Origin: Bacillus sp. FJAT-26390
GTDB lineage: Bacteria > Bacillota > Bacilli > Paenibacillales > Paenibacillaceae
Direction of reading: 5' to 3'
Length of the DNA: 64,000 nucleotides
NCBI RefSeq assembly: GCF_001682865.1
Contig: NZ_MAQX01000035.1
Location: 62,001 to 126,000, forward strand
Part shown: positions 44,297 to 52,442 of the stretch, piece after piece
Layout of the letters: every line of letters starts with the position of its first letter
Position numbering within the stretch: position 1 is the stretch's first letter
Notes under the pieces: model-generated
Seen by the model: only the letters and a program-made list of their open reading frames with translations
Database searches by the model: none
What the model was told of the DNA's origin: nothing
Made by a program: the position numbers and the translations under genes

Positions 44297-45319
44297 CTAG
44301 AACGTGCCGCCATCAATAACGGCAACCTTCAAACGATTGCCATTCGCGGCATCGTACACGATGCTGTCCGCATCGATGCTCACCTCGATGCCTGCTGCAT
44401 TAACGAGGACGCCTTTGCCTGCTTTGGCGCTAACCGCTGCGCCAGCAACAGCAATCCCGTTCCCCGCGCCAACGCTAAGGGTGACCGTATCGGCTTGGCC
44501 TCCGCCTGTAAGGCCGCTCCCTGCTGTAATCGTCTGCAGCGCACCGCCTGTCCGCACCCACGCCGAACCGTTCCAGCTATAAATTTTTTGTTCGTCGTCC
44601 ACATAACAGGTCCAGCCTACTTGCGGTGTGTATATATCCCAAGCTGTACCGTTCCATTCGGCAATTTTGTTTGATTGAGAGACCCATGCGCCCGTCGCCG
44701 CTGCCGGAATCAGATACCGATCCGCTGCAGCGGGCGATACGGGAGGCGCAGCCAAATCCTTATCCTTTACCGAGGCCTGCGGCTCGATATTATGTTTCGC
44801 GAGCTCAATTTCGTTTTTAATTTTTTGTGCCGACCACAAATCCGTAATAGCCAAGCCTGCATCGTTAATGGTCCGGTGCTTGGCCGGGTCGTCCAAATGC
44901 GTCTTAATCTCTGCCGCAGTCTTTACGTTAACGCCATCCGATACTTTGTTTACGTGACCGCTTGTAACATTCGCTTTTAGAACTTTGGCGTAGGTTGCGC
45001 CTTCCGAAATATCATCCAGCGTGCCCGTCAGATCGGTAAGCTTCTGCGCATTGATTCGTCTCCAAGCCGTGCCATCGTCAACATATAAGTATCCCGTATT
45101 CGTACCGCTGTTTACGTAATACAGCCTGCCTGGCACAGACGCAACCGGCCTTGCCGCCTCAGTTCCCGATAAAGCCCGGCCGACCATGCTGTTCGCTGCT
45201 CCATCGCCTACATAGACTTCCTTCGTATCTGTGCAAAATCCCATTTCTCCCGGCAATAGCGGGCCAAACGCGGTTAGTTCAGCTTTTGTTCCGCGCTTTA
45301 TTTGTATCGTCTGCGACAT
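44297..45319 (-). CDS. Tail fibre protein with Mtd-like N-terminal domain
   Basis: 340 residues. N-terminal attachment domain (1-50, SQTIQIKRGTKAELTAFGPL then GEMGFCTDTKEVYVGDG), a middle part with GRLYYVNSGTNTGYLYVDDG and a helical section DAGLAITDLWSAQKIKNEIE, then a C-terminal beta-rich region (YLIPAAATGAWVSQSNKIAE, WTCYVDDEQKIYSWNGSAWV) in which W-N-G-S/T-A-W repeats suggest a carbohydrate-binding fold of the DUF2793 kind. Candidate receptor-binding protein. It directly follows a 137-residue gene (no gap) and precedes the shorter paralogue. Confidence 0.75.
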   Translation of the reverse strand: MSQTIQIKRGTKAELTAFGPLLPGEMGFCTDTKEVYVGDGAANSMVGRALSGTEAARPVASVPGRLYYVNSGTNTGYLYVDDGTAWRRINAQKLTDLTGTLDDISEGATYAKVLKANVTSGHVNKVSDGVNVKTAAEIKTHLDDPAKHRTINDAGLAITDLWSAQKIKNEIELAKHNIEPQASVKDKDLAAPPVSPAAADRYLIPAAATGAWVSQSNKIAEWNGTAWDIYTPQVGWTCYVDDEQKIYSWNGSAWVRTGGALQTITAGSGLTGGGQADTVTLSVGAGNGIAVAGAAVSAKAGKGVLVNAAGIEVSIDADSIVYDAANGNRLKVAVIDGGTF

Positions 45320-45733
45320 CTAACTCCCCCTCGAAAATGATCCTCCATCTACGCTTCCTTTGCCCTTGTATCTATCGATCTCTGCTTGCGTTGCCATTAT
45401 GCTGGCCTGCAAATTATTAATATCAGCCGCTTCCACGCGGTCGCCAGGCGTCTCATAGGTGACAAATACGGCATCTGCCTGTGCAAAAAGCTTTATCCGA
45501 AGCCTCCAAGGCATCTCAGCCGGAACGGTTAAAAAATAATTCGGTACCTTCTCGCCCGATAAACCCGGTCCCGTATAAACCTGAATACTCTCCTTGCGTA
45601 TGTCATCATGTGCAAGCTCTCCATCGAACACGCCGGCTGAGACAGCAAGCTTTTCTTCCATAACATATAGCTCGCTGTTTTCCTTCTTATTCAGCTTCTC
45701 CGTAAATCGATCCAGCTCCGCAGGGTATGGCAT
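45320..45733 (-). CDS. Uncharacterised tail-cluster protein
   Basis: 137 residues with GGAGG 8 bp before ATG. It begins MPYPAELDRFTEKLNKKENS, a helical start, followed by a beta-rich middle (DDIRKESIQVYTGPGLSGEK, PWRLRIKLFAQADAVFVTYE) and the end ADINNLQASIMATQAEIDRY. It is placed between xkdT and the fibres, 3 bp from xkdT, so it may connect baseplate and fibre. I do not recognise the family. Confidence 0.65.
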   Translation of the reverse strand: MPYPAELDRFTEKLNKKENSELYVMEEKLAVSAGVFDGELAHDDIRKESIQVYTGPGLSGEKVPNYFLTVPAEMPWRLRIKLFAQADAVFVTYETPGDRVEAADINNLQASIMATQAEIDRYKGKGSVDGGSFSRGS

Positions 45734-45736
45734 GGG

Positions 45737-46774
45737 CTACACCTCCAATTCAATAAGCCCTGCAACAGGCACTTCATCAATATCTAGTCCAATATTGGCG
45801 TTGGCGCCATTTAACAGCAGACCATCATAATCGAGTACGCCCGGTATTCCCAAAAGCAAAGTACCAAGCTTTGCGATGCTCACATAGTTGATTTGGAATG
45901 CTGTTTCTTCTAAATAAGAGGTTAGCGCAGCAGTAAATGCCGCACTCACAAGCTGAATCGTATAGCCGGCCGCGAGCGTAACCGAAGCTTTAATACGGAT
46001 CGGAACGCTGGACGCGGATACGACCGATACCTCTGCTCCGATTGGCCTGTTCTCATTAATAAAATGGAGCACCGCGCTTTGCAGTACCTCACTTGCAGGC
46101 TGTTTATCCGCATTGACGATAACGACCTTCACAGTGCCCGGACCGTTCCACAAAGGCAGTACTCTTGCCCCGCCAACGCCCGCTACCGATAAAGCCCATC
46201 TCATATAATCAGATACGTTGCCGCTCGTACCCGGATTTTGCACCTCGGCAAAAAAACGGCCGCGCAGCTGCTCATCCGACTCCTCATCCTCGCCAGGCAC
46301 GAGCACAGCTGCAAGTTCAGCGCGAGCTAGCGAGCTAATATAATCGATGGGCAGCATATCCCCAAATTGCTGATTCCCAACCACGCCCTCGGTTTCGCTC
46401 TCTAGAACGAACGAGCCGGCGCTAAGCTTCTCTCTTACCACATAGTTGATCGAGCCCGCGGAATAGCGGCTGCCGATAGGCACATCGACAGCCGAGCCAT
46501 TTTCGCCATAAAATTTGCCCTGCCGCTTGGCTCTCGTAGCCGCTTGCCTGATTACGCCAAAATCAGCCGTACGCCGCGATAAATATTCGCCGCTGGACGT
46601 GTCGGCAAACGCCAAATTCATGTTCACGTCTAGCTGGGCATACAGCTCAGAGAGCTCAGCGGCTGCCGGAGCCAGCGCATCGTAAATAATGCTGCCTTCC
46701 CTCTTATCCACGTCGCCGGGGACACTGGCTAACATGCGTTGAAGCAAATAACTAAAGGTCATATTTTCATACAC
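45737..46774 (-). CDS. xkdT: Baseplate J-like protein, XkdT type
   Basis: 345 residues if the GTG at 46774 (AGGAGG 9 bp upstream) is used, giving the family start M-YENMTFSYLLQRML; an ATG two codons earlier is only 3 bp from the RBS. Marks of baseplate J: VDKREGSIIYDALAPAAAEL, GEYLSRRTADFGV, GEDEESDEQLRGRFFAEVQN and SGNVSDYMRWALSVAGVGGA. It forms the wedge of the baseplate in contractile tails. It overlaps xkdS. Confidence 0.92.
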   Translation of the reverse strand: MYENMTFSYLLQRMLASVPGDVDKREGSIIYDALAPAAAELSELYAQLDVNMNLAFADTSSGEYLSRRTADFGVIRQAATRAKRQGKFYGENGSAVDVPIGSRYSAGSINYVVREKLSAGSFVLESETEGVVGNQQFGDMLPIDYISSLARAELAAVLVPGEDEESDEQLRGRFFAEVQNPGTSGNVSDYMRWALSVAGVGGARVLPLWNGPGTVKVVIVNADKQPASEVLQSAVLHFINENRPIGAEVSVVSASSVPIRIKASVTLAAGYTIQLVSAAFTAALTSYLEETAFQINYVSIAKLGTLLLGIPGVLDYDGLLLNGANANIGLDIDEVPVAGLIELEV

Positions 46775-47168
46775 GCCCATTCACCTCCTCTCCAAAGCTT
46801 CCAAATTCCGTAACGACAGTAAATTGTATAGCAGCGGATTCCTCTGTTACGTCGAACTGAAAATCAGTGACGCCGGTTATCCGATCATCCTGCATCAAAG
46901 CCTCCCGTATTCTCCGCTCCATCTCGGAGCGAACAAAGGATGGCGCTTCGCCAATTAATCCCTGCAGTTCAGCTCCATAATCGTCGCTATAGCAAAAATA
47001 ACGATAGCGCTCTGTTTGCAATATTTTAAAAACAGCTTGCTTAACTGCCTCAAGCCGATCGGTCGTGCCGACGATACGATTATTTGTCAGATCCAGCTTG
47101 TACGTCGCGCTCGTTTCAAGGCGATCATCCAGCACGGTATCACCGATGCTTGCTCCTTGGGGAATCAT
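46767..47168 (-). CDS. xkdS: Baseplate wedge protein, XkdS/DUF2634 type
   Basis: 133 residues. SATYKLDLTNNRIVGTTDRL, AVKQAVFKILQTERYRYFCY and SDDYGAELQGLIGEAPSFVR form the gp25/DUF2634 core that starts sheath polymerisation. It overlaps xkdR by ATGA and xkdT by a few bases. Confidence 0.9.
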   Translation of the reverse strand: MIPQGASIGDTVLDDRLETSATYKLDLTNNRIVGTTDRLEAVKQAVFKILQTERYRYFCYSDDYGAELQGLIGEAPSFVRSEMERRIREALMQDDRITGVTDFQFDVTEESAAIQFTVVTEFGSFGEEVNGRV

Positions 47169-47467
47169 GGCTTGACCACCTTATCCAGCACCACAAATTG
47201 CTGCCCGCCTTGTACACGGAGCATAAGCACCGTGTCTCCCGCTTCTAGGCCTGTTCGAATAAGCAGCTTCCCGGATGACGGCAAATCCGCTTCAAACCGT
47301 ACAAGGCTTTCCGGAACAATTAAAAAATCCTCCGTTAAAGTAAAACGTTGATCCACGTTTACTTCCAGAGGATTTAGCTTTATTACTTTTCCGACCATTA
47401 CGGCCATCGGGTTGCCTGCTGCGTACGCTGCGGCGCCTGCTTTTTTAATCGAATCCAATAATGCCAT
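47165..47467 (-). CDS. xkdR: Tail protein, XkdR/DUF2577 type
   Basis: 100 residues; MALLDSIKKAGAAAYAAGNP and GLEAGDTVLMLRVQGGQQFV followed by VLDKVV fit DUF2577. Position between XkdQ and XkdS genes is the same as in PBSX. Its exact role is unknown, but an OB-fold-like baseplate spike or hub accessory is usual. Confidence 0.87.
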   Translation of the reverse strand: MALLDSIKKAGAAAYAAGNPMAVMVGKVIKLNPLEVNVDQRFTLTEDFLIVPESLVRFEADLPSSGKLLIRTGLEAGDTVLMLRVQGGQQFVVLDKVVKP

Positions 47468-48435
47468 TAAACCACCCTCAATTCCAGCTTCATCGTGTGC
47501 GTATCCGCATCAAATTTATGCGAGCAGTCGTCCACGAGAAAATATTGATTAATACCTAGTTCCTTAATGACAACGGGAATAAAGCAGCCTGCCCTGACTC
47601 TCAAATCGCCGATCGCGTCAATGCTGATGCTTTTTTGCTCGCGGTTTTTCAATGCCATTAACTGATTAAGCTGCTCATTGATTTGCGCTGTATTCATTTT
47701 TTCGTCCGCCTGCTGGTAAAGCTGAAGACGTCCCCACTTCGCTATATTCGCGCTGTCTTGCAAAATGTGAATGTCCCGCTTCCCAGTCTGCTTATTGTCC
47801 TGATAAATCTTGATTCGGTTGTACGTGTCACCATCAATCGAGCGCTTCAGCCCATAATCATACATGAGACTGTAGTCGCCGATAACAAAATCAACCTTCA
47901 TGTCCTGAATATTCCGTACTGACAGCTCGCCGTAATCATCAAAAAACATATAGTTCCCGCCTTTATGAATGAGCGTCAAATCCAGTGCCTTGTAGATAAT
48001 ATCCAGCAGCTTCTTATTGTCCTCAATCATCGATGGGATCTTGTACTCCGTATCAGCAAGCAGCCCCGTCTTCATGTCAAAATCATCCGCAATCCGCTTC
48101 ACAATCTGCGAAGCAGTCACATCGCGGAACACGTACGTATCGTTTGCAAGCAAATATCGAATCTGATCGTACGCCTTGATCGATACGCTCTCGTCCTTGC
48201 CCGTATTAATTTCAAATACGTAGCCGTAAAAGATATTGCGATCATCATGGCGCAACCGGATAACATCGCCGCTGTTCACCTCAAAAGAAGCACTCTGATA
48301 CTGGCTCCCCTTGATTACAGTCAGATCCAGGCTCGACGCGGCTCCGCTCCGCTTTGTTTTATAGGTGAGAGAAGGAACAAGGCTTGTAATATTCCATACC
48401 TTTCCGTTGCGGTTATCGATTAAAATTTCCAGCAT
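47467..48435 (-). CDS. xkdQ: Baseplate hub protein, XkdQ type
   Basis: 322 residues starting LEILIDNRNGKVWNITSLVP (after Met). Segments such as FEINTGKDESVSIKAYDQIR, YLLANDTYVFRDVTASQIVK and the end NQYFLVDDCSHKFDADTHTM match XkdQ/YqbQ, related to gp27-type hubs. It shares a base with xkdR and sits 4 bp after xkdP. Confidence 0.92.
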   Translation of the reverse strand: MLEILIDNRNGKVWNITSLVPSLTYKTKRSGAASSLDLTVIKGSQYQSASFEVNSGDVIRLRHDDRNIFYGYVFEINTGKDESVSIKAYDQIRYLLANDTYVFRDVTASQIVKRIADDFDMKTGLLADTEYKIPSMIEDNKKLLDIIYKALDLTLIHKGGNYMFFDDYGELSVRNIQDMKVDFVIGDYSLMYDYGLKRSIDGDTYNRIKIYQDNKQTGKRDIHILQDSANIAKWGRLQLYQQADEKMNTAQINEQLNQLMALKNREQKSISIDAIGDLRVRAGCFIPVVIKELGINQYFLVDDCSHKFDADTHTMKLELRVV

Positions 48436-48439
48436 ATGA

Positions 48440-49108
48440 TCACCCCGGCAGCTTCAGCGTCATACCGACGGGCAGCTTCCTTAGCTGCGCGTCCTTGATG
48501 CCGTTCAGCTTCTGAATTTCTTGCCAGCGCCCTTCGTTGCCAAGCTGGACTCGCGCTACCTTTATAAGCGTATCGCCGGCAACCAGCTTGTACGTCTTCG
48601 GCTTTTGCTTATCGGAAGGGCGCGGATTCGTTTTGGTGCTTGCGCCGTCCTTCGTTAGAATGACAGGCCTCGCGCCGTAAAAAGCGAACTCCTTCAGCGA
48701 AATGCTGTACTCGATATCACCGGAGCCTGCCGCTTCCTTCCACTCGAACTTCTCAATGCTCATGGGCAAATTGATATCAAACGTTGCGCCTGTATAAATA
48801 AATCGGATAGGACGCTTATTATCCATCCACTCCAAAATAGTCATGACATAAGCAACAGGGGAAGTCCAAGTATTACTAGTCACAAAAGGATACGAGAAGG
48901 CTGGAAAAAAGCTTTCAAACGAAATATCCTTAAGCTTCGGGCTTTGAAGAACGTTGATCTCGCCTAAACCCGACACCTCATAGGTTTTGCCGCCCGCAGC
49001 ATCACCGATTTTAATTTCTGGCGGGTTAACAGGGAGATGGATAATTTGCTGCTGATTCCCGTAGCTCAGCCATATTCCATATTCATAATTCCGATTGCTG
49101 ATCATCAA
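48440..49108 (-). CDS. xkdP: LysM tail protein, XkdP type
   Basis: 222 residues. The N-terminal beta domain (YEYGIWLSYGNQQQIIHLPV, NPPEIKIGDA) is followed by a C-terminal LysM (about 170-222: KLVAGDTLIKVARVQLGNEG and GMTLKLPG). It corresponds to the gp53-like baseplate initiator binding the cell wall side of the hub. ATGA overlap with the tape measure gene. Confidence 0.92.
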   Translation of the reverse strand: MMISNRNYEYGIWLSYGNQQQIIHLPVNPPEIKIGDAAGGKTYEVSGLGEINVLQSPKLKDISFESFFPAFSYPFVTSNTWTSPVAYVMTILEWMDNKRPIRFIYTGATFDINLPMSIEKFEWKEAAGSGDIEYSISLKEFAFYGARPVILTKDGASTKTNPRPSDKQKPKTYKLVAGDTLIKVARVQLGNEGRWQEIQKLNGIKDAQLRKLPVGMTLKLPG

Positions 49109-51297
49109 GCGTACACCCCTTCCGCAGAGGAAGCGATTTCCTCATTTAATGAGCGCTCAATTCGTCCGATAATCGTATCGATATCATAGCCGTTATTAAT
49201 GTCTCCGGTTTGCACGCTGACAGTCGGCTGCAAGGACACGAAGTTCTGAATGTTCTTCATCTCCGCAAGCTCCCGCATCGTCTTCAAATCCTCGCTGGAA
49301 ATATCAACGGTGTCGTTGATTTTGCCGACTTCTCCGACTCGGTTGATGTTTGGGCTGGTTCCTCCGCCAAAACCTCCAGCAGTCTCGCCCACAGGCTTAA
49401 CAAAGCCAGACTCCTTATTGAGCATGGCGTTCAAATCATTTTTCTTGCTGCCCAGCTTGTCCATTAAGCCCGTGCCAAATTCAGACCCTTTGTTAAATGC
49501 AGATCCAAGATCCGTTTGTCCCATCTTATATTTAGAAAAGTCTACAACGTTCTTTTCGCTTTCGGGCATGAACTGATCGATTTTGCTGGTATCGATCTCT
49601 CCAATCATTTTAAAATTGGTGCCGGTAATGGCATTCACTTTCTCAAGCACCCAATTGAGCCCATCAATAAAGGTGTTTATCATGCCGCCGAAGAAATCCA
49701 CTACGTTTTTGGTGAGATCAAAAAACAATTTCTTAATCGCATAAACCGGATCAATGAATATATTGACCAGAAACTCAGCAACCGACAAAATAATATTCCA
49801 TAGAAACGCAAATCCATTTTTTAATGCGGTAAACAATGAAAAGAACAAGCCCATAACAAAACCAACGACCTGCTCGACTGTACCTCCAAAATACAAAAAG
49901 ATGCCTATCAATACGCCTATGACCGCAATAATGATTAAGAGCGGTAAGATCGTCATCAGCCATGCCCCCGCCTGCACCAAAATAGGAGCAACCATGGACC
50001 ATAATAAAGTTACGATCGTCGGCAGCAGTACGGCGCCCGTAAGCATAAAGATTGATAAGATCAAAGGCCAGTTGTTTAAAAATTGGCTAAAGAGCCATAG
50101 AGCAGCTTCGCCTACAACCGCTAGTTGGCTGGCTACAAACGTTAATCCCTGCTCAAATAGGGCGAAGAAAGCCTGGAACCTCTCGCCGGCAACTAATTCG
50201 TTAAGCTTCTCAAGCAGCGGCGACATGGCCTCAACCGCACCCATGCCTGCTGCCGCAAACCCGGATTTAATCGTATTTTGCAGAGTAGCGATTTGGTTCA
50301 ATGGGCTGCTTCCGACTGTTTTCAGCGCTTCGGCACCCAAATTCGCCTTTTCCCGCATCGCATCAAGCGCATTGAGAAACCCATCCATATCGTTCGCTTT
50401 TTCAAAACCAACATTTTGGAAAGCTTCCTCGCTAATATTGAATTGATCCATTAAGCCGGAATAATCGCCGCTCATCGCCGATTTAATAGCTCCGGCAGCA
50501 TCCTCTGAGCTGCCTCCATTTGGATCTAGTGCCGAAAGCTCCATCGCCATATTCGTCATTCGATCCAGCTGGCCCGTATTTTGAGCGGTTGGCATTAGAG
50601 CTAACGCTGTTTTTATAGCCTCATTCACATCAACGCCGTTTTTAACAGCATTCCCTCTAATATTCTGGTAAAGCGGCTCGCCGATTTTTTCCCCGCCGGC
50701 TCTAGCAATCAGCAGCGCTTTAGATTGATGCTCCTCCATTGCGCCCGAAATCGCCATGCCGATCATTTGCGTCAGCTTGGCTCCGGCGCCTAATATGGCT
50801 GACTGCCAAAACTCCGCTCCCTGCTTTGCGGCATCTACAATGGCATCAGGTGCCGGAGGGCCCTCTGGGGGAGTTGGTGTGTTGTCTTGCATCAAATCCT
50901 TTATTGCTGCAACGATTTGTATGGCTATGTGAACAGCCTGTAGTGTTTCAACTATATTTATTTCAAAAAAACCACGTCTAGAGCCGCGACCATTTGGACC
51001 GTTTGGTCTATCTGGTCCACCATCAGGACCTCCATCCGGAGGAGGGTTTGCTGCTTCTCTCATTTTTTTAATCGATTCGGTAAACTCATTCATAGAAGCG
51101 GTTGCCTTCGTCAGCTCAGCTTCCAACTGCACGGTTTCTACTCGCATTTTTTCAAAAGCGCTCACTAATTTCTCGCCTTGTGCTGCTGCCTCAATAAAAG
51201 AGGCATTCAATCGGTTCATAAACTGAATAAATGCAGTGGCTGAGCCTGTATTGCCAGACCCGCCATTCACGATAACTACCGGGGAATTACTCGCCAT
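49105..51297 (-). CDS. xkdO: Tail tape measure protein, XkdO type
   Basis: The ATG with AAGGGGGTGG upstream gives 730 residues. The N-terminus has a coiled-coil region (about 20-90), then a Pro/Gly-rich linker (NPPPDGGPDG...), helical segments, and a hydrophobic core (about 405-515; WPLILSIFMLTGAVLLPTIV and LMTILPLLIIIAVIGVLIGI) typical of tape measures, which insert in the target membrane. The C-terminal region (VSLQPTVSVQTGDINNGYDI) is conserved in this family. Its length sets tail length; at roughly 1.5 angstrom per residue a tail near 110 nm would follow. Confidence 0.9.
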   Translation of the reverse strand: MASNSPVVIVNGGSGNTGSATAFIQFMNRLNASFIEAAAQGEKLVSAFEKMRVETVQLEAELTKATASMNEFTESIKKMREAANPPPDGGPDGGPDRPNGPNGRGSRRGFFEINIVETLQAVHIAIQIVAAIKDLMQDNTPTPPEGPPAPDAIVDAAKQGAEFWQSAILGAGAKLTQMIGMAISGAMEEHQSKALLIARAGGEKIGEPLYQNIRGNAVKNGVDVNEAIKTALALMPTAQNTGQLDRMTNMAMELSALDPNGGSSEDAAGAIKSAMSGDYSGLMDQFNISEEAFQNVGFEKANDMDGFLNALDAMREKANLGAEALKTVGSSPLNQIATLQNTIKSGFAAAGMGAVEAMSPLLEKLNELVAGERFQAFFALFEQGLTFVASQLAVVGEAALWLFSQFLNNWPLILSIFMLTGAVLLPTIVTLLWSMVAPILVQAGAWLMTILPLLIIIAVIGVLIGIFLYFGGTVEQVVGFVMGLFFSLFTALKNGFAFLWNIILSVAEFLVNIFIDPVYAIKKLFFDLTKNVVDFFGGMINTFIDGLNWVLEKVNAITGTNFKMIGEIDTSKIDQFMPESEKNVVDFSKYKMGQTDLGSAFNKGSEFGTGLMDKLGSKKNDLNAMLNKESGFVKPVGETAGGFGGGTSPNINRVGEVGKINDTVDISSEDLKTMRELAEMKNIQNFVSLQPTVSVQTGDINNGYDIDTIIGRIERSLNEEIASSAEGVYA

Positions 51298-51353
51298 CCT
51301 TCCACCCCCTTCACACGGGCGAAAGCGCCCCCGCATGGGAGCGCTGCCCGTCC

Positions 51354-51530
51354 TTATTTTCGTTTTGCTTTGGCTCGCTGTTTCTTCTCGTTCTCGATGC
51401 GAACGTCGATCATCGCGTAGATCGCCGCTTTCTCCCGCCGGGTCATGGCCATCAGCTCATGCGGCAGGATGCGAAGCTCGTGGAGGGCGTAATAAGCGTA
51501 ATTCGCTTCTCCGTCGCCCTCTTTGATTAG
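51354..51530 (-). CDS. -1 frameshift extension of the tail assembly chaperone (58 residues)
   Basis: This frame has no start codon of its own and continues from the XkdN-type gene after a -1 shift at the A AAA AAC site (51536..51530). It reads LIKEGDGEANYAYYALHELR, then ILPHELMAMTRREKAAIYAM and IDVRIENEKKQRAKAKRK to a TAA at 51356..51354. The HELMAMTRREKAAIYAMIDV segment is the pattern seen in chaperone extensions of other contractile-tail phages. The fusion product would have 198 residues (140 plus 58). It directly precedes the tape measure gene, as tail chaperone pairs do. Confidence 0.85.
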   Translation of the reverse strand, partial: LIKEGDGEANYAYYALHELRILPHELMAMTRREKAAIYAMIDVRIENEKKQRAKAKRK

Positions 51531-51536
51531 TTTTTT
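51483..51536 (-). promoter_or_regulatory. Programmed -1 ribosomal frameshift signal
   Basis: Slippery heptamer A AAA AAC lies at 51536..51530, with the zero-frame stop TAA immediately after (51529..51527). After an 8-nt spacer a 7-bp perfect stem GAGGGCG/CGCCCTC (51521-51515 with 51489-51483) encloses an inner 5-bp hairpin AAGCG/CGCTT (51508-51494). These are the three classic parts: slip site, spacer and stimulatory structure. Confidence 0.85.
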
Positions 51537-51949
51537 ACTTCATCTGCCAGATCGTTTAGGCTTTGGTTAAAGCCGTTGATTTCCTGCACGCGCTGTACCA
51601 GCGAAGCATATTCGCCAGGCAGCAGCATTTTGCGCAAAAGGTTCTCGGCACCGAGCGTACCGTACGATTTTTGCAGATCCGCATCCTTTAGATTCGGGAA
51701 TTGAATGCTGCTAACAACGAGCTTGGCAAGATATTCGTCCGTATTGGTCTCCGGTACAAAAACGCCGTTTTTTCCCTTCACCTTGCGGGTGGACGACTTG
51801 CGGCATTCTTCGTTCTCGGCTTCGTTCATGCTGCGCAACTCCCATGCGACGGCTTGTCCCTCCGCATCTTTAAATCGCTCGGATACGATAAACGGCTGCG
51901 TCGCTTCGACGGCTGCATTTTGCGCAAAAAACACACTTAAATCACTCAT
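51527..51949 (-). CDS. xkdN: Tail assembly chaperone, XkdN type (zero-frame product)
   Basis: 140 residues from ATG (GGAGG 9 bp upstream). MSDLSVFFAQNAAVEATQPF, SERFKDAEGQAVAWELRSMN, NTDEYLAKLVVSSIQFPNLK and LLRKMLLPGEYASLVQRVQE match XkdN/YqbN. It ends DEVKN-stop exactly at the slippery site, so it is the short member of a G/GT-type pair that chaperones the tape measure. Confidence 0.92.
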   Translation of the reverse strand: MSDLSVFFAQNAAVEATQPFIVSERFKDAEGQAVAWELRSMNEAENEECRKSSTRKVKGKNGVFVPETNTDEYLAKLVVSSIQFPNLKDADLQKSYGTLGAENLLRKMLLPGEYASLVQRVQEINGFNQSLNDLADEVKN

Positions 51950-51976
51950 TTTCTGTTGCCTCCATTCATGAATTGT

Positions 51977-52441
51977 TTAACCTAGCGAAAGTGACGTGAA
52001 GCTGTCTTGAATGTCCACGCCTTCAAAGGTGAACTCGATTTCCTCTTCAAGCGCTTCGCTCTCCGTGTCGAGCTTGCCGATAATGACCTTATTCAGATTG
52101 ACCTTGTTCAGGACAACCGTTTGTTTGCCCGTGGCAGATGAGGAATCCTCATTCATAATGACGATGTCAAAATACGCATCCACGCCGGTTTTTACGTAGT
52201 CCAGCATCATTTGGCGGAACTTCGTTGTGACGTAATAAATGGTCATCGTGCCCGTACCGGACCAGCCTGTCGCTTTGTGCTGCAAGCCCCGGTGCCCAAG
52301 CGTCTTGATCTCCGCCTTTTGTTTCTCGATGCTCGCCTCCAGCGTCTTCACATAAAACATTTCTTCCCTTGAGTTGTTAATCACCGTAAAAGCTTTGCCT
52401 TCGCGGCCCGAAATCGTGTCTCCTGCGTTCAAAAATGCCAT
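51977..52441 (-). CDS. xkdM: Tail tube protein, XkdM type
   Basis: 154 residues. AFLNAGDTISGREGKAFTVI, EKQKAEIKTLGHRGLQHKAT, GWSGTGTMTIYYVT and TEVEFTFEGVDIQD-like end (EEEIEFTFEGVDIQDSFTSL) match the tube protein of PBSX-like tails. It polymerises as hexameric rings inside the sheath. Confidence 0.93.
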   Translation of the reverse strand: MAFLNAGDTISGREGKAFTVINNSREEMFYVKTLEASIEKQKAEIKTLGHRGLQHKATGWSGTGTMTIYYVTTKFRQMMLDYVKTGVDAYFDIVIMNEDSSSATGKQTVVLNKVNLNKVIIGKLDTESEALEEEIEFTFEGVDIQDSFTSLSLG

Positions 52442-52442
52442 A

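Noticed and set aside
43791..45319. Diversity-generating retroelement acting on the Mtd-like fibres
   Set aside because: No reverse transcriptase gene or template/variable repeat pair is visible in the window.
49754..50446. 230-codon plus-strand frame inside the tape measure gene
   Set aside because: Antisense to a well supported tail gene, no RBS and no recognisable family.
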